From: Melieria omissa
Taxonomy: Eukaryota; Arthropoda; Insecta; Diptera; Ulidiidae
DNA length: 64,000 bases
Direction: 5' to 3'
Assembly (NCBI GenBank): GCA_963971225.1
Contig: OZ020269.1
Location: forward strand, 26,701,783 to 26,765,782
Below the pieces are notes generated by a model, which was not told the DNA's origin, made no database searches, and worked only from the letters and a program-made list of their open reading frames with translations. Both the position numbers and the translations under genes were made by a program. Positions within the stretch are counted from its first letter, which is position 1; each line of letters begins with the position of its first letter. Below are positions 45,401 through 57,662 of the stretch, one piece after another.

Positions 45401-46434
45401 ATATTTCAATAAATTCTGTAATTCTTACTATAACCCTTTACCATGTGAACGTGTCAATTTATTGACACTTTTCTAAGCTGCCCAAAAATAAGCAAAGTGA
45501 AAAACTGTATTTGGCAAATTTTCCATTTGTGTGTTCGTATTTTATGGAACATGCAAAGGGCAAGAAAGATATACAAATGAAAAAAGTAGCAAAGTAGAAA
45601 ACGAAGTGGAAAAAAGTTTGAGCAGAGCAGAATTCTATGTACCCAGCAGGAAATATTAGCGGTGATGATTTTTTTTAACTTGATTCTGCTAGGAAAAAAC
45701 ATAAATGTTCCAGTCAAGGAAGCGTATAAAATTCTGTTCTTGAATTTTTCTTAGGTAAAAATATGTTCAATATTTTTATATCTTATATCTCGCATTGTCA
45801 TTTTCTATAAGTTCAGGTTTTCTGAAAAGAAGTGAAGGTCTATTGAGTGAATAAGATTCATACAAAAGTATCTTAGTCTTTATCCTTTGGCCTGTTCGTT
45901 TTGCTGTTTCCGTCACTAACAAATTCTCTGTCCCCCACTTTTCTCATCTACATTATATGTATTATAGATCTACCTTTTACTGAAAATCAGAAAGGTGAAA
46001 AACAGAGACTTTCTGATCTACGTTGTATTGTAGATCTACGACATCTTGTAGAGTACAAAAATGTAGGACAGAGAGGAAGTTATTCAAAGGAATAGATCAA
46101 AGGAAACAGACATACAAACCAAAAGATAAGAAAACGTACAGAGATGTTTTGACCGATACGAGTCTATAAACTGATTGCTCTCAAGTTGAATCATTTTTAA
46201 CTTTCTATAGTTGTTTGTTTACAGAGACTATAGTATTCGTATGTATGCATTTTGTTTTATAAAAAAATTATGTACTCTCAGTTGACACTTGTTTTGTTTT
46301 GTTAGAATAAGTAAGTATTATCGGTTGTTCTAGGATTCATGGCCCTATTAAGGTTCACTAAAAGCACTGTTTTCATTGATGATTGCCACAACTCATAGAT
46401 GGATCTCCAACTGGTATCGCTAAGGACACAAAAG
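42469..46434. other. Unannotated; TACA/CATA microsatellite at 44.15-44.22 kb
   Basis: ACATACATACATAC-type repeats occupy about 44152-44219 and create a CMYVCMYV-type open frame on the minus strand. CAA-rich sequence lies near 44430-44475 and 44565-44600. An ATG at 43887 opens a 38-codon frame without known similarity. No gene can be supported. Confidence 0.4.
45385..45560. repeat. Dispersed repeat with palindrome, possible truncated TTAA element
   Basis: CTTGTA-T-C-ATTCTTAT, AAATTCTG-AATT-TTACTAT and AACGTG-CAATTT are shared with 49807-49905. At 45431 ATAACCCTTTACC resembles a TTAA-CCC element end, and GTGTCAATTTATTGACAC (45451-45468) is a palindrome 17 bp further in. No matching right end was found. 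Confidence 0.4.
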
Positions 46435-46442
46435 GGATCTAC

Positions 46443-46505
46443 TAGTGTCCGACCGAATATTCGGTTTCGATTTCGGCCCAAATAAGTGGTTTCAGTCGGA
46501 CACTA
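46443..46505. mobile_element. 63-bp hAT micro-element with perfect 8-bp target duplication
   Basis: The ends TAGTGTCCGACCGAA and TTTCAGTCGGACACTA are flanked directly by GGATCTAC at 46435-46442 and 46506-46513. The interior contains CGAATATTCGGTTTCG. It is little more than its own terminal repeats. Confidence 0.85.
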
Positions 46506-46788
46506 GGATCTACTTATCTGTGAACCGGTTGAAAGGTCAGTTTATGTTAGAAAAAGCGACAATAATTCCTTAATTTTCGACACTATTTAGTAAAGTTAAA
46601 ATTTTTGGTTTCTCTAGCAAACAAACTGAACTTTCAGCTCATACGCATCGTTCAATATATTTTACGGTTAAATATTTACATATTTTTATCTGAAATTAAA
46701 GTCTATTAAATTTGAATAAACGAAAAACATTTTATTTGATTATTGTTTTTACATTAAAAAAAATAAAAAAATTTTAAAATAAATAATA

Positions 46789-47021
46789 CAGTCGAGTCTG
46801 GATATAGTGAACTAATTATTGCAAGGCCTGTTCACAGTATTGAGGTTGTTCACTATATCAATGTCAACATTTTTGTTCAAAAACTCGTTTTATTTGTTCA
46901 AAATAAACTTTATGTTTTTTGCTTGAAATTGCTTTCAAAATTTTGTTCAATATTTAGAGGCTCCATGTCAAAATTTGGGTGTTCACTATATCGAGGTGTT
47001 CACTATACTCAGGTACGACTG
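46789..47021. mobile_element. pogo/Tc1-type MITE with TA duplication
   Basis: CAGTCGAGTCTGGATATAGT at the left and the inverted right end CAGTCGTACCTGAGTATAGT match at 16 of 20 positions, then GAAC in both. TA flanks at 46787-46788 and 47022-47023. Several GTTCACTATA motifs lie inside. It has no coding capacity. Confidence 0.75.
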
Positions 47022-47023
47022 TA

Positions 47024-49255
47024 AATAAAAAAATAATAAAAAAAATCATCCTACTTAAACCAATACTCAACTTTTAAAACTATAGGCACTGTAGCCTAAA
47101 AATATGCAACAATTCTCAGCTACTTACTAAATAAACTTACTAAACCCATATTAGGTGGTCAGGCGCCTAAAAGTATGCTATAAAATGCCTGTTTTGACCA
47201 GCTTCTACTTTCCTATTTGTCATTTTCCCAATTGGGGCCATGCAACTTGTGCAGTCGTCTCATCGTTTTTTTGTTTTGCTTGGCTCATTTGCCATATTGC
47301 TGTTGTTGTTGCTGCTGTTGTTTTTGCTGTAGCTGTATTGTAAGTTACATTCGAAATGTAAGTTCAAAACGATTTTGACAGCGCACATTGAGCTGACTTC
47401 TTGTTTAAGGGGATCCGGGGGCGATGAGTGCTCGAGTAAAACTCTGCAGCTGTGTTTGTTTCTATGTGTGTGTGTGAGTGCGATTAAGTGTGCAAATGTG
47501 TGTTTTTGTTGTTTGGCTGTGTGTGTGTGTGTGTGTCGAGAAGGGGTGTCCAGCATTTGGTAAATGTTGTTGTTGCCTTTTATTATTGCAATATTACTTT
47601 GTGCCATGATTTGTGCTGGTTGCTTGTATTCTTGTTGTTGTTGTTGTTTGATTTAAATGTAGTCACATTTTCTTGAGCGACGATATTAGAGACAGAGGGC
47701 GAGAGAGCAGCACCAGCAGCAGCAGCAGCAGCGGCAAACGAGTGAGCGAGCATTAAACCAAGTAAACGACAACGTCGCAGCACCTCACGAACGCCCGAAG
47801 AAGCAGCGTGCACGCGCCCGAAGCTGCAGTTAAACGGAGCCGATTGCACGCTCGTTGGCCGCTTTGCTTGGCCCGTTCGGCTGCTCATTTCTCGCACGTC
47901 TCATTTCTCCTGCTCAATTTGCCGCTCGTGTTTGTGTGTTCGCTCCACAGACGGATTGGATGTGGCTTCGCTCGCTGTGTTGGTGCTGCTGTGCGAGCAC
48001 GTTTGTGTTTGTGAAATTGATTTTATTAGTTTTTGGTTTTTGTGTTGAATTTAAAAATTTTTGAATTGCCCGCCCTTAGTCATTGACTAAACGTGCAAGC
48101 GGCAGCAGCGATAGCGGCAACACAGCAACGACAACGACAGCCAGCGGCAGGCGACACCATTAGCATTCGATTTTCAGTTGTCGATTCGTTTGGGTGCAAC
48201 TCGCGTGCAGCGGTGTGTGTGGTTCCGGCGTTTTCGTCGGCGTTTTGTTGTTTTTGCATTTTGTTCTTCGCACTTTTGGTGTGTGCGGTGCGCGCGCGTC
48301 GCCGGCCAGTTGAAATTGAGGCAAAGCTCAAGTCGCAGTCAGCGTGCGTGACAGCGGGTGGCGGCGAGTCGATTGTTTTTGCTTTCTGTTGCGCGTCAAC
48401 TGTTTGAATTGTTTGTGGCGGAATGCAAAAAAGCGCAACAAAACGAAATTCATAAAAACAAAGCTACTTATGCACAAAAAATCGCTGAAACAATAAACTG
48501 GCAAACGAAACATAAATCAACAACAAAGCAAACAGCGCTGAAAGGAGCACAAAAGGAGCAGCGGTGAACGCGCGTCTGCCGAGACATTTGACACCCACCC
48601 AACAAAGCTTTGCGGCACCTTCGCTGTGTGTACGAGTGTGTGTGCTTGTGGTTTTATGTGTGTGTGTACACTTCCGCTTTTCCGCATTTCCTCTTCGGTG
48701 ACATTCGAAAAATTGCTTTGAAAAACAAACAAAAATAACAAAAAAAAGACAAGCATACGAAAAGAATTCAACAACACTTGCGCAACGACAACAAATAAGC
48801 AAACTCAGCAGGCAACAACAACAATAACTAAGTTCAAATTTTCAGAAGTTTAAATTCAAATTCTAAACAAAAGCAACAAAAACAACAACAGCCTAAGTTT
48901 AAATACAATATTTGTTTGTAAGCAGGAAAAAAAATACAAATATTGGAAAATTAACTAAACATGCTGTGAATTTTAAAATTGGCTTTTCGTGCGCATGAAA
49001 AAACAAAAAAAAATATTTATTGGTGACAATTTAGTTTAATTGAAAAAGTGAACGAAGACAAATTGCAAAAAAATCTTTGCAAGCGTACACGACGCGCGCA
49101 AATCTACAGAAAAGTGCAGCGCACCGGAAAAGTTGTCGAAAAAGTGCAGCCACAGCAGCGCGTTTGGGGCATCAGCTCGATTTGTTGTTTCTCGGATTAT
49201 CCTGCATCGACTTCAGAGTCGCTAAAACGGATTAAAAGTGGACATCAAGGCGAAA
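47024..49255 (+). promoter_or_regulatory. GC-richer leader-like region upstream of a candidate first exon
   Basis: From about 47.65 kb the sequence is CpG-richer, then A-rich with many CAA and AAC runs, as in long fly 5' leaders. TTTTCAGTTG at 48171-48180 fits the fly initiator TCAGTT, but I find no TATA box and only a poor downstream element. TG repeats at 47463-47475 and 47519-47536 and (TTG)n at 47632-47649 lie before it. Open frames here are in several overlapping frames without domains. Confidence 0.3.
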
Positions 49256-49258
49256 ATG
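49050..49258 (+). other. Candidate 5' exon ending in a start codon at a splice donor
   Basis: The exon-like segment ends GGCGAAAATG at 49258 and is followed at once by GTAAGTG, a near-ideal 5' splice site. AAAATG is a good fly start context, and splitting directly after the start codon is a known gene arrangement. Its 5' limit is unknown; the coordinate given is only the GC-richer part. No acceptor or coding exon can be assigned in the following 14.7 kb. The host gene cannot be named. Confidence 0.35.
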
Positions 49259-49956
49259 GTAAGTGTTGAAAGAGCGGAGAATCGCTTCATGCCGCGGCGA
49301 CAGTGGGCGACATAGCGCCAGTTGGTGGGCGACCGCACACTGCAGAACTGAAAGTGCAAAAGTTTTTTTGGTTTTGCCATTTTTACAATGCAAAACATTT
49401 GTATGTCTGTATGTAAGTTTGAAATATTGCGGGTCTGAAAACCGCAAAAAATGGGCGAAAAATGCTGCAAAGTGCATCACAAAAAAACAACATACGAGTG
49501 TGTTGGTATTGTGTGTGTGGGTGTAATGGAGGTCAAAATGCTTGAGCATCATTTCTTGGTACCTTCAGAGTCAGAGTCCTTTAACACACAAAACTATAAA
49601 ACAATACAAAGCAGATGCATTGGTGCAGTGTAGTTGAAGAAGTGTGTTTTCCATTACTATATGTGAAATCAAGTTGGAAAGTTGTTCACATACCTATGCT
49701 GGTTATTTTCAAAAGCTGTCACTAAAGCGTTGTAACTCAATTTGAACATCAATCATACACAATCAATTATTAAAAAAGACTTTTTAAAAATTGTCATTAT
49801 GATTCTTGTACTCCGATTCTTATGTTCCATTAAATTCTGCAATTTTTACTATTCCTATTTACACTGTAAACGTGGCAATTTTCGAAGTCCTATTAAAATA
49901 AGAAAGTGGGAAAATTTTTGGCGTAGCAAATTTACATTAGAATTTGTTCTTTAAGG
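49259..49956. other. Candidate intron start, with a dispersed repeat
   Basis: After the candidate splice donor there is no coding signal. 49795-49930 is the second copy of the repeat at 45.39 kb. The sequence ends at the left edge of a fossil mariner. Confidence 0.35.
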
Positions 49957-51054
49957 TTTAGTACAAATAAATCCATTATTTTTCCAATAGATTGCATTAG
50001 TAATCTGTATCTTACATTGTATCGGTGCGATCAGATTACGTTGAATGGTGTTAAAAAGATTAGATTTCGTACTAAAAAAATTTCTCAGACAGTTTTGTAA
50101 TTGCTTGAATAAGTTTTGTTTGAGCGCGCGTCGAAGATGGACACCAGAAAAGACGAAATCCGTCAAACTTCTAATTTTTTCTTCAATAAAAGCGAAAACG
50201 CCAGTCAGGAAAATATGGTATTCAGCTATTCAGGAAAATATGAATAGTTTTTACAGTTCTGATGCGGCATTATCCAATTTTTCATTGTTATTATTATTTA
50301 TTTTTTCGCGTATTTTTAACTCTTTTAGTCTGTAAGTTTCTATGTACATTTCAGTAATAACTGAAATCAAATCGAATCAAAATCAATTTCGATTACGTCG
50401 ATCATTTCTGTAAGGGCCAACTATCAAAAATGTTGTTAAAAATTTGGAAATCAACAAGTCCAACAATTACATAAGCACTGTTTCGATTGTCCAGGAACAA
50501 AACATAACACAGAAAACCGTTTGTACCCCTTCAATGAGGCTGGATACAAAAATAATTTCGATGTACCCATAAATCTATGTATCCACCCATACATAGAGAT
50601 GATTTTTATTCACTACTATTTTTTTGCTTCACGAGTTAACGCAGAGAAATTTCATGGAATACATTTTTCTATCTGTCATTCTCTGCTAAATTGCAACCAA
50701 ATCGATCCATTACTGAAGCAAATGGTGGCTGGTAATTAAAAGTGTTTCACTTCTGAGAATATCAAGTAAAAACGGACGGTGTTCAAACGGTTCATTAACG
50801 GTCCGAAAGGTTTGGCTATGTGTTAGGTGGAATTGACAGGGAACCATCTACCATTAGTTGCTTACCTGCGACCAAACTCTAGATTCGGACCTGCACTGTT
50901 AATAATTGGATCGTCTGAAGGCAAAAATTGTCCAGAAATAGCCAACTTTGACCAAAAGAAGAGGAACTGTGTTCCATTAGGACAATGCCAGGTCACACAC
51001 ATGGATAGCGACTTGCCATCAGTTCAATTGGTTGGGAAGTTCTTATGCATCTAA
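49957..51054 (+). pseudogene. Fossil irritans-type mariner, nearly full span, many stops
   Basis: The leader with TTAGTACAAATAAATCC precedes ATG at 50137 (MDTRKDEIRQTSNFFFNKSE). Later pieces in shifting frames are NYISTVSIVQEQNITQKTV, FSICHSLLNCNQIDPLLKQM, LDRLKAKIVQK, and H-stop-DNARSHT, which holds the second catalytic aspartate of DD34D mariners. Stops and frameshifts are frequent, so it is an old copy. The C-terminal third and right terminal repeat were not found. The same lineage occurs at 62193-63200. Confidence 0.8.
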
Positions 51055-51241
51055 TTTGTAGTCCAGGCTTGACTCACAAGATTTGCTGTATTTGTCTCAA
51101 AAAATGTACGCAAAACCCCACCAAAACAAAATCCTGTGTGTGAAATCATGTTCGTATCTGTGCTAAATGATTTCGATTGTGAATAATTTGAGAAGCTTAT
51201 AGAAATCAGTGGCCCCAGTTTTCTGCTAAAAAGGTTGGGAG

Positions 51242-51472
51242 CAAGGCGAATTCATACAGGTGACCTCGTTGAATCAGCTGCTTTGTTGTTTAATTTTGGA
51301 AAAGGTCTAGATTGTCAAAATGGCTGTGTACAACTTTGACAATTTTAAAATTACAAAATCAAGCTTTATTTTTGATTGGCTAATTTTGACAATCTAAATC
51401 CAAAAAATAAAAACAAAATACATTGAAAAATTGTTGCTGTCGTTACGCTATCAACTGTATGAATTCGCCTTG
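51242..51472. mobile_element. hAT MITE (231 bp), CAAGGCGAATTC family
   Basis: Terminal repeats CAAGGCGAATTCATACAG and its inverse match over 17-18 bp. The 8-bp duplications GTTGGGAG at 51234-51241 and 51473-51480 are perfect. Confidence 0.9.
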
Positions 51473-51480
51473 GTTGGGAG

Positions 51481-52839
51481 TTTTTATGAGAGAGACATGG
51501 TGGATTCACCTTCAAAGTGACAAGTTGTCAAACAAAACATAGATATTTGACTTAAAATAAATAATTCTAACTATGATGAACATATGGGATATCTATTTAA
51601 TTCTAACTATGCTAAACATAAGGGATTTTTTTCTACAACATCTTTTATACAAAAAATTTGTTAAGTCATTTTTCGTTTAGTTACAAACGACATTTCTAAT
51701 ATTTAGTGTTGATATGAATTTGTTAATGCCACGTACAAATATTTACAATCAGCATTAGATCCAACATTTACTTAAACCACCAAACACATTGAACAATTCC
51801 ATGCCTAATAATTACTTGAAATTCTACACTAAAAAAATTTTCAGATCATATTTTAGACAGCAACCCAACAATGTCGCTGTCCACTTTCTTACTCTGCTTA
51901 ACTCATAACAAATATAGTAGCTGTCCGATAAATGTCTGTCTTCAACAACTCCGCCCTCTGCACGCGTGTCCAATCCACATAACCGCTTGTACTAACTGGC
52001 CCAGGTCGCTCGTGACACGTTCGTCTCACTCTCGCTGCGCATTAAAAATTTACATGCTCACCAATGAACTCGCAATGTACTAACAAAACTTGTACTTGTA
52101 CCACAGAAACGCCAACTTCTCGCTCGCCACACCATCCGCACAAAAGCGGAAAAATGATTGAATTACATACAAAGTTCTAAATTTATAAAAGCGAATGACT
52201 AATGTGATTACTTACTTAAACACTCGTCTCACTGCTGCCGAAAGTCGGGTGACTCGACGCATTAGTGTTGCTCTCGTTTTGAATCATATTTATTTGTTTT
52301 AATAAGTGCCACTAATAAAAATCTACAAAAACAACAACAAGATAAACTCAATTAATGTGATTTTTTTGTGTGGTTTCCCTGCTGACTTCATTTTCATAAA
52401 ATTTTCTCAAAACTTGAAGATTATTGTATAAGCCATAAATTAGTTATTGGAAAATATTGTTCGAGAAGCTGAGTAGTGCTTTCTTATGACTTATTTTATG
52501 ACTCAAGTGGAAAATGTATTTTTTTTTTTTTTTTTTTTCTTAATCTTTTTTTAGTCTTTGAAAACGTCAAGTTGACGATAGTATTTAGTATGTGCGGGTA
52601 TATTTTTTAGTATAAGAACAAATTAACAAATTAGTCACAGTTGTTAAACGTTCACATTAGTCATTCCAATAAATATTTCAAGACTAATGTTTTAGTTATC
52701 CGCACAAATGCTTAAATAAACATTGAAAAATATTACAAATTAACAGAGAGAGAGATTACTTTACGATTGAATTTCTATTGAAATTGATTTGTTTTTCCAA
52801 AGCTGCCAATTTGACATGACTTCTGACTAATATTAAATA
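51481..52839. other. Unannotated AT-rich stretch with a poly-T run
   Basis: A T run lies at about 52518-52539. A slightly GC-richer segment at 51.9-52.27 kb has no coding signal. Nothing else is seen. Confidence 0.4.
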
Positions 52840-52968
52840 TTAACCCAGTTATGCTGAAGGTTCTATATGGAACTACATCTACATTTCAAAGCATTGGTTA
52901 GCAAGTTTATAGCGCAGAACCTTCAAACAGATGTACCACAGGTAGCACGATGGGCATATCTGGGTTAA
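52840..52968. mobile_element. Short TTAA MITE, family H (129 bp)
   Basis: TTAA at 52840-52843 and 52965-52968; ends CCCAGTTATGC and GCATATCTGGG match with one difference. GTTCTATATGGAAC, a palindrome with one mismatched pair, starts 16 bp inside the left TTAA. Confidence 0.65.
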
Positions 52969-53100
52969 TGTATGAACAAAAACGTTGAAAAAGCACAGAG
53001 TTTAAATATATTCGAGCTACCACATAGCAGAAAATATAAAGATTGCTTAGTTAATCGTTTCCAGTTAGTGCTGTAAGAGAATATAAAATATTAAATAAGA

Positions 53101-53262
53101 CAGTGGCGCACACAGGATTTTGTTTTGTGGGATTCTATACATAAATTTTGAGCCTAGTTTAACTTGAAACCGTATTTTACGCCCACAAGTTTTGTAAGAA
53201 ACCAATACTTGGGGGCTTTGAACCCCAAAAACCCTCAAAATATTGATGTCACTGGTTTGTAA
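53101..53262. mobile_element. Probable hAT-type fragment, CAGTGGCGCACACAGG family
   Basis: It starts CAGTGGCGCACACAGGATTT and continues GTTTTGTGGGATTC and AATTTTGAGCC, as at 54922. A right edge at GTCACTG is likely, but no target duplication is visible. TTAGTTAATCGTTT occurs on both sides (about 53048 and 53288). Confidence 0.4.
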
Positions 53263-54386
53263 ACATCAGTGACAATGTTCGGACTTTTAGTTAATCGTTT
53301 TGTTTCCATTGTTAGTGCTAAGATAAGATAACTATGTACTCGTATTTGATGTTGTTGTACATTGTGATTAGTTGGATTTTTGGTGATCCTCTTATGTTTC
53401 ATAAGACAAGGACATTTATATTCAACTTTATGGTCAGACCGGTGACCATAAAGTTGAAGCAATCAGCTTTGATTTTAAATCTTTTGTTCATTAAAGATTT
53501 AAAATATGTGATCAGGTAGAATGAGCGTTGTTTCCTCACATTCTGTACCGAACAGACAGACGCTACCTAAAGATCCATGCTAAACATGTAGTAATCAACT
53601 CTACAGTGAATGCTTAAAAAGTTTGTTAGGATTCTTAGTTTACTGCTGAGCATATAAATGAGTTCTTCTCTTAGACGTGTGTATTGCCTGCTAAACTGCA
53701 AAGCCATTATATTCAATCTGAGAGTTTGATGCACACGCCTAGCTAACCCAGTGAACATTTTGCTTATTTTCCAACCTCAAGAAAATTTATCTAACAATAT
53801 GATTTAATGATTGATTTAAGTGTCCAGAAGGTGATCTTCTGTTCAATAAAGCCGGAAGCAGTAGATATTAGTTTTGGCTGGTTTAGTTTAATTTTTACCC
53901 TATCAAACACCACCCAAGACAGGTCTAGATTTGAGCAATATTTTTATGCAAAAAACAAATTTCAGTAATTTATCAGACATCTTTCATGAAAAACATGAAA
54001 ATACTTTTCAAGCAACCAAATATTTGTTATTGTCTTTTTAAAAGCCTTAAGATCAACCATTCATGTGGTTAGTTTCATTGAAATACAAGTAAGAAAGTTG
54101 TGTATATAGAACTGGTTGACCACACATAGACCACTATTGGGCCCTTAGCAATATCGGATGAAGATAAATTTGCGAGTTGTAGTAATGATTCTTTAGAATA
54201 TGAGTGCCTTTGACAAACCTTAAGAAGTTCAGAGGTTTCAGAGGCTTCATTGAAATCAGACGCCCCAGAGTGGCCAGACGTTTTGTTGAGATAGTAGAGA
54301 AACTGAAGAAGCCAAAACCAAGTAACCAACCAGATAAAAATGAACCTCGTTTTGATTAAAAGTAATCAACTGTGGCAACCGTGGCT

Positions 54387-54610
54387 GGGCATCATCGAGA
54401 GTGACATGTGCAGGTCAAAGCAGGATGTGAGAGGATCTCTGGAGCATTTGCTTTACCTTTGCCTCGCGCTCTCAAGATTACGATTGGCTCACATTGGTTT
54501 TACGCTGACTAAGGACTGAAGGGGAGCGTCCAAAATAAAGGCCAGTGCCATACTAAGGTTTTCTAAAAAGGCTCGTTTTTTTATAGATCTTTACGGTTAC
54601 TCTTAACGCC
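54387..54610 (+). pseudogene. LINE C-terminal fragment
   Basis: The + strand reads SDMCRSKQDVRGSLEHLLYL, then CLALSRLRLAHIGF, and later ASAILRFSKKARFFIDLYG. This matches the LINE C-terminus C-x2-C, HLLCxCPALxRLR and the conserved end. One stop lies between the parts. Confidence 0.7.
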
Positions 54611-54921
54611 CATCTGGTAATGCTACGAACTCGAACAGAGTCTATGCGAGGCTTTGGGACCAGTCAATGTAACTTAAGCATGTAAGCTAACAAAGTGCAC
54701 AAATTCCACTAATTAATAAATATTGTATATTTAAAATAAATTAATAACTAAATATTAGCATTGGGAAATGGCAAATATTTGTTTGTAAAAATTGCTATAA
54801 AAGTTTCCTGTTGTCTTTTCAAAATTGCCACACAACTTGAGGCCCTGTCATTTGTGAAAAAATTTATACACCCAAGACGAATAGTTACGAGACTCTAGGA
54901 GTCTCGTTTTAGTGACAGTTA

Positions 54922-55570
54922 CAGTGGCGCACACAGGATTTCATTTTGGGGGGCTTGTGCACAACTTTTGAGCCGAATTCCATTCGAAACCATATTTTGT
55001 ACTTGTATTGTATTTGGAGGGGTTCGAACCCCCAAACCAGCCCCCCTGGGCAGTTATATTATGTATGTATGTAGCAGTGGAGAATGCAAGAGGGGTTTCG
55101 GGGGTTCAAACTCGCCAAATGTCAGTTTGGTATTGTTCACGTCGTTGCTCACCATCACCGCACCACCTACATCCTTCACAATCAAATATCTACTTTACCT
55201 TTTTTCTACTTTGTTTTTTTAATACATTATGATCAAATTGTGAAAAAACAATTGTCAATATTTAAAATGAAAAAATATAATGAAAAATTTTTATTGTTCA
55301 ACGTTCCACCACCCGCATCGGAAGCTTTTTCACTAACGTTCAAAACATTGGCTTTTTCACTAACGTTCAAAACAGGTATAAAATGTTTATTTATTTATTT
55401 AAGAGAGAAATAATTATAAATAATTATTGGTATAAAATTTAAATAAAAAAAAATTAAAAATTAAAAAAAATAAAATAAAATAAGATAAAAAAAATTAAAA
55501 TTAAAAAAAAAATGTATTATGGACCAAAGTTGCATACACAACCCAACAATGAAGTCCTGCTTGCGCCATT
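54922..55570. mobile_element. Diverged hAT-type element, CAGTGGCGCACACAGG family
   Basis: The left end CAGTGGCGCACACAGGATTT matches the inverted right end, AAGTCCTGCTTGCGCCATT, at most positions. GGGGGG/CCCCCC runs lie near 54950 and 55040. No target duplication remains. Short open frames inside lack domains. Confidence 0.5.
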
Positions 55571-55615
55571 AAAAAAATCTATACTACATACCACTCGTAT
55601 AGATTTTTTTAATGT
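55566..55615. repeat. Perfect short hairpin
   Basis: CATTAAAAAAATCTATAC and its inverse form an 18-bp perfect stem around 12 bases. It abuts the right end of the hAT-type element and may be a tiny separate insertion. Confidence 0.6.
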
Positions 55616-57662
55616 AATGTATTTCTTAAGGTAAGGGAATTTGCTTTTTAATTTTCATTAATTTCCTGTCTTGATTTTCATTGCCTAACCAACTTGCCGG
55701 CGATTCTCATTCAGGTTCATTGTTCCCATCATTTTACGAGGCGTCTTTTGTTGCCCAACTCCAACCAATGACTCGTTGTTTTTTCTTCGCCAAAAGTTAC
55801 TGTTGTGATTATTTTTAAAAATTACTTTCAACTCCTCTAAGTCAGATTGAAAGGAAACACTCATAGCTCCTTTGTGTTGGCTTCGATCACCTCATGGATT
55901 ACATCATTCGAATGATATTCACCAATTTATGTTAGTGTCGTCTTCCTTGAACTAATGAGTGGTGCTGGCAGAAAGTCATGTGCCCCACTAATTCGTTATA
56001 AATAAAAACGTTCGATTCCACATTTCAAAGACTAATAAATGAAACAGCATTTCACTCGTACGAGCCACACTCGCACACGCCTTAAATTTATCAAATGATA
56101 AATCATTTGCGAGCGCGCGCAACAACCCGCCACTGCAATAACAACAACTATAACAACTTGAATAGAACAGCATCGAAATTCGAAAAGCACCAACAACGCG
56201 CGACATTGGAGGAAATGAAGCGACGGCAGAGGAGCGAGCTCGAAATTAAATGAAAATAATTGCAAACTGTGAAAACCGAAAGCGATTCATAATTATTTAC
56301 AATTGGGCAGCGCGAGACGACGATGTGTGCGCGAGCGCTGCTTAGTTATGATTGCGGCGCGCTATTTTTAATAATACACCCGTTATAGACACATGCCGAC
56401 AGCGGCAGCAGCGGCCGGCACTTATGTCGAATTACGCGCGATCGAACGCCAAATCACACCGGCGAGCATTTTCACAACTTGCATTAGTCAAACGAAGCTG
56501 AGAAATGCGATCGAAAAGAGATTTGCGGTGATTAAAGGCGAGTCGAAAGAACGCTTCCGTGCGGCCAGTCGTTGGAGCTGGCCGCAGTGCCGATGGGCGC
56601 TGGGTGGGCGAGCGGTGCAGCGGAAAGCGATTTGCATCCGTTCGCCCGCTGTCGGCACTCGTCAGCGCTCACCTCGGGCACTGTGCACGGGTGCACGTTG
56701 TACGTGTGGCGGTTTAATTAAAATTAAAATTCGGAATCGCAATCGACAGCGGCGGCAGGAATCTTAAGCATTCGCGCCGAGTGCGCCATCATAATAAATA
56801 AGTGTAATTAGGGAGTACATAAAGCGGCGGCATTAGTATATAAATTAAGCATGAAGACTCTGCGCCCTGCATTCCGGCCATGTTGGCTGCAGTTGCAGCA
56901 GCGTTTTGTGTGCCTCACCTTGGCGAACGCGTGTGCTCGGCTCGATCGCAAATTAGTTATTACAATTTATTTTTATAGTCGGCCATTTAATCGTTCCTTC
57001 TGCACCATAAAAACATCAGCGCTGCACATACGGCGCACCATACGTCAACGGCTAATGCCAACGCCGCACCGCACCGCATCGCACCGCATCGCGGCGAACA
57101 CAATAAAAACAAATTCATATATTTAAAAAGAATAATAATCAATTAATTTATTTATTGCCACAACGAATCGTTATGGTTTTCATTTCATTCCATTACGTAC
57201 GATTTTAGCTGCGAGTTAATATTTTGCCACATTTGCGGCAACCGATCATTCGAATTGCAGTTTTCATTGTCATTCGGCGTTTTAGTGCGAAATCAAATGT
57301 AATTCTGTAGTCTGTTCGCACTGGTCGGGTTCGACTGTTCGTACTGTCAAGTCGAGTCGAGTCAAGTCGAGTTGAGTTGTGTTGCGTTGCATTGCTTTGT
57401 GTGCGGTTGGCGTTGGGTTCTGCTCTGCCGCGCGTAGTCGAGGCACATAAACAAATATTTATTGTAATTGAAATATGATTAGGTAAAATGCTATGTAGTC
57501 GTCTGTACAAAACGATATTGTCAGATCAAATGAAAATTACAACAAATAAATATTACGCCACCAACACTTGAGTGCACTGTAAATCGGAGCAGATATACAT
57601 AAATCTGTGAAACTGACAATGGAAAATTTTCAATAATCTGATTCAGTTTGGGGCAGATTTAC
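55616..57662. other. Unannotated, with a GC-rich island at about 56.05-57.46 kb
   Basis: The island is CpG-rich, with a GTCGA/GTTGA pentanucleotide run at 57348-57400. Its open frames (up to 124 codons) overlap and show no domain. A regulatory or exon role is possible but unsupported. Confidence 0.4.

Noticed and set aside
49048..49269. 73-codon basic frame over the candidate first exon
   Set aside because: It has no ATG start and runs across the predicted splice donor, and no domain is seen.
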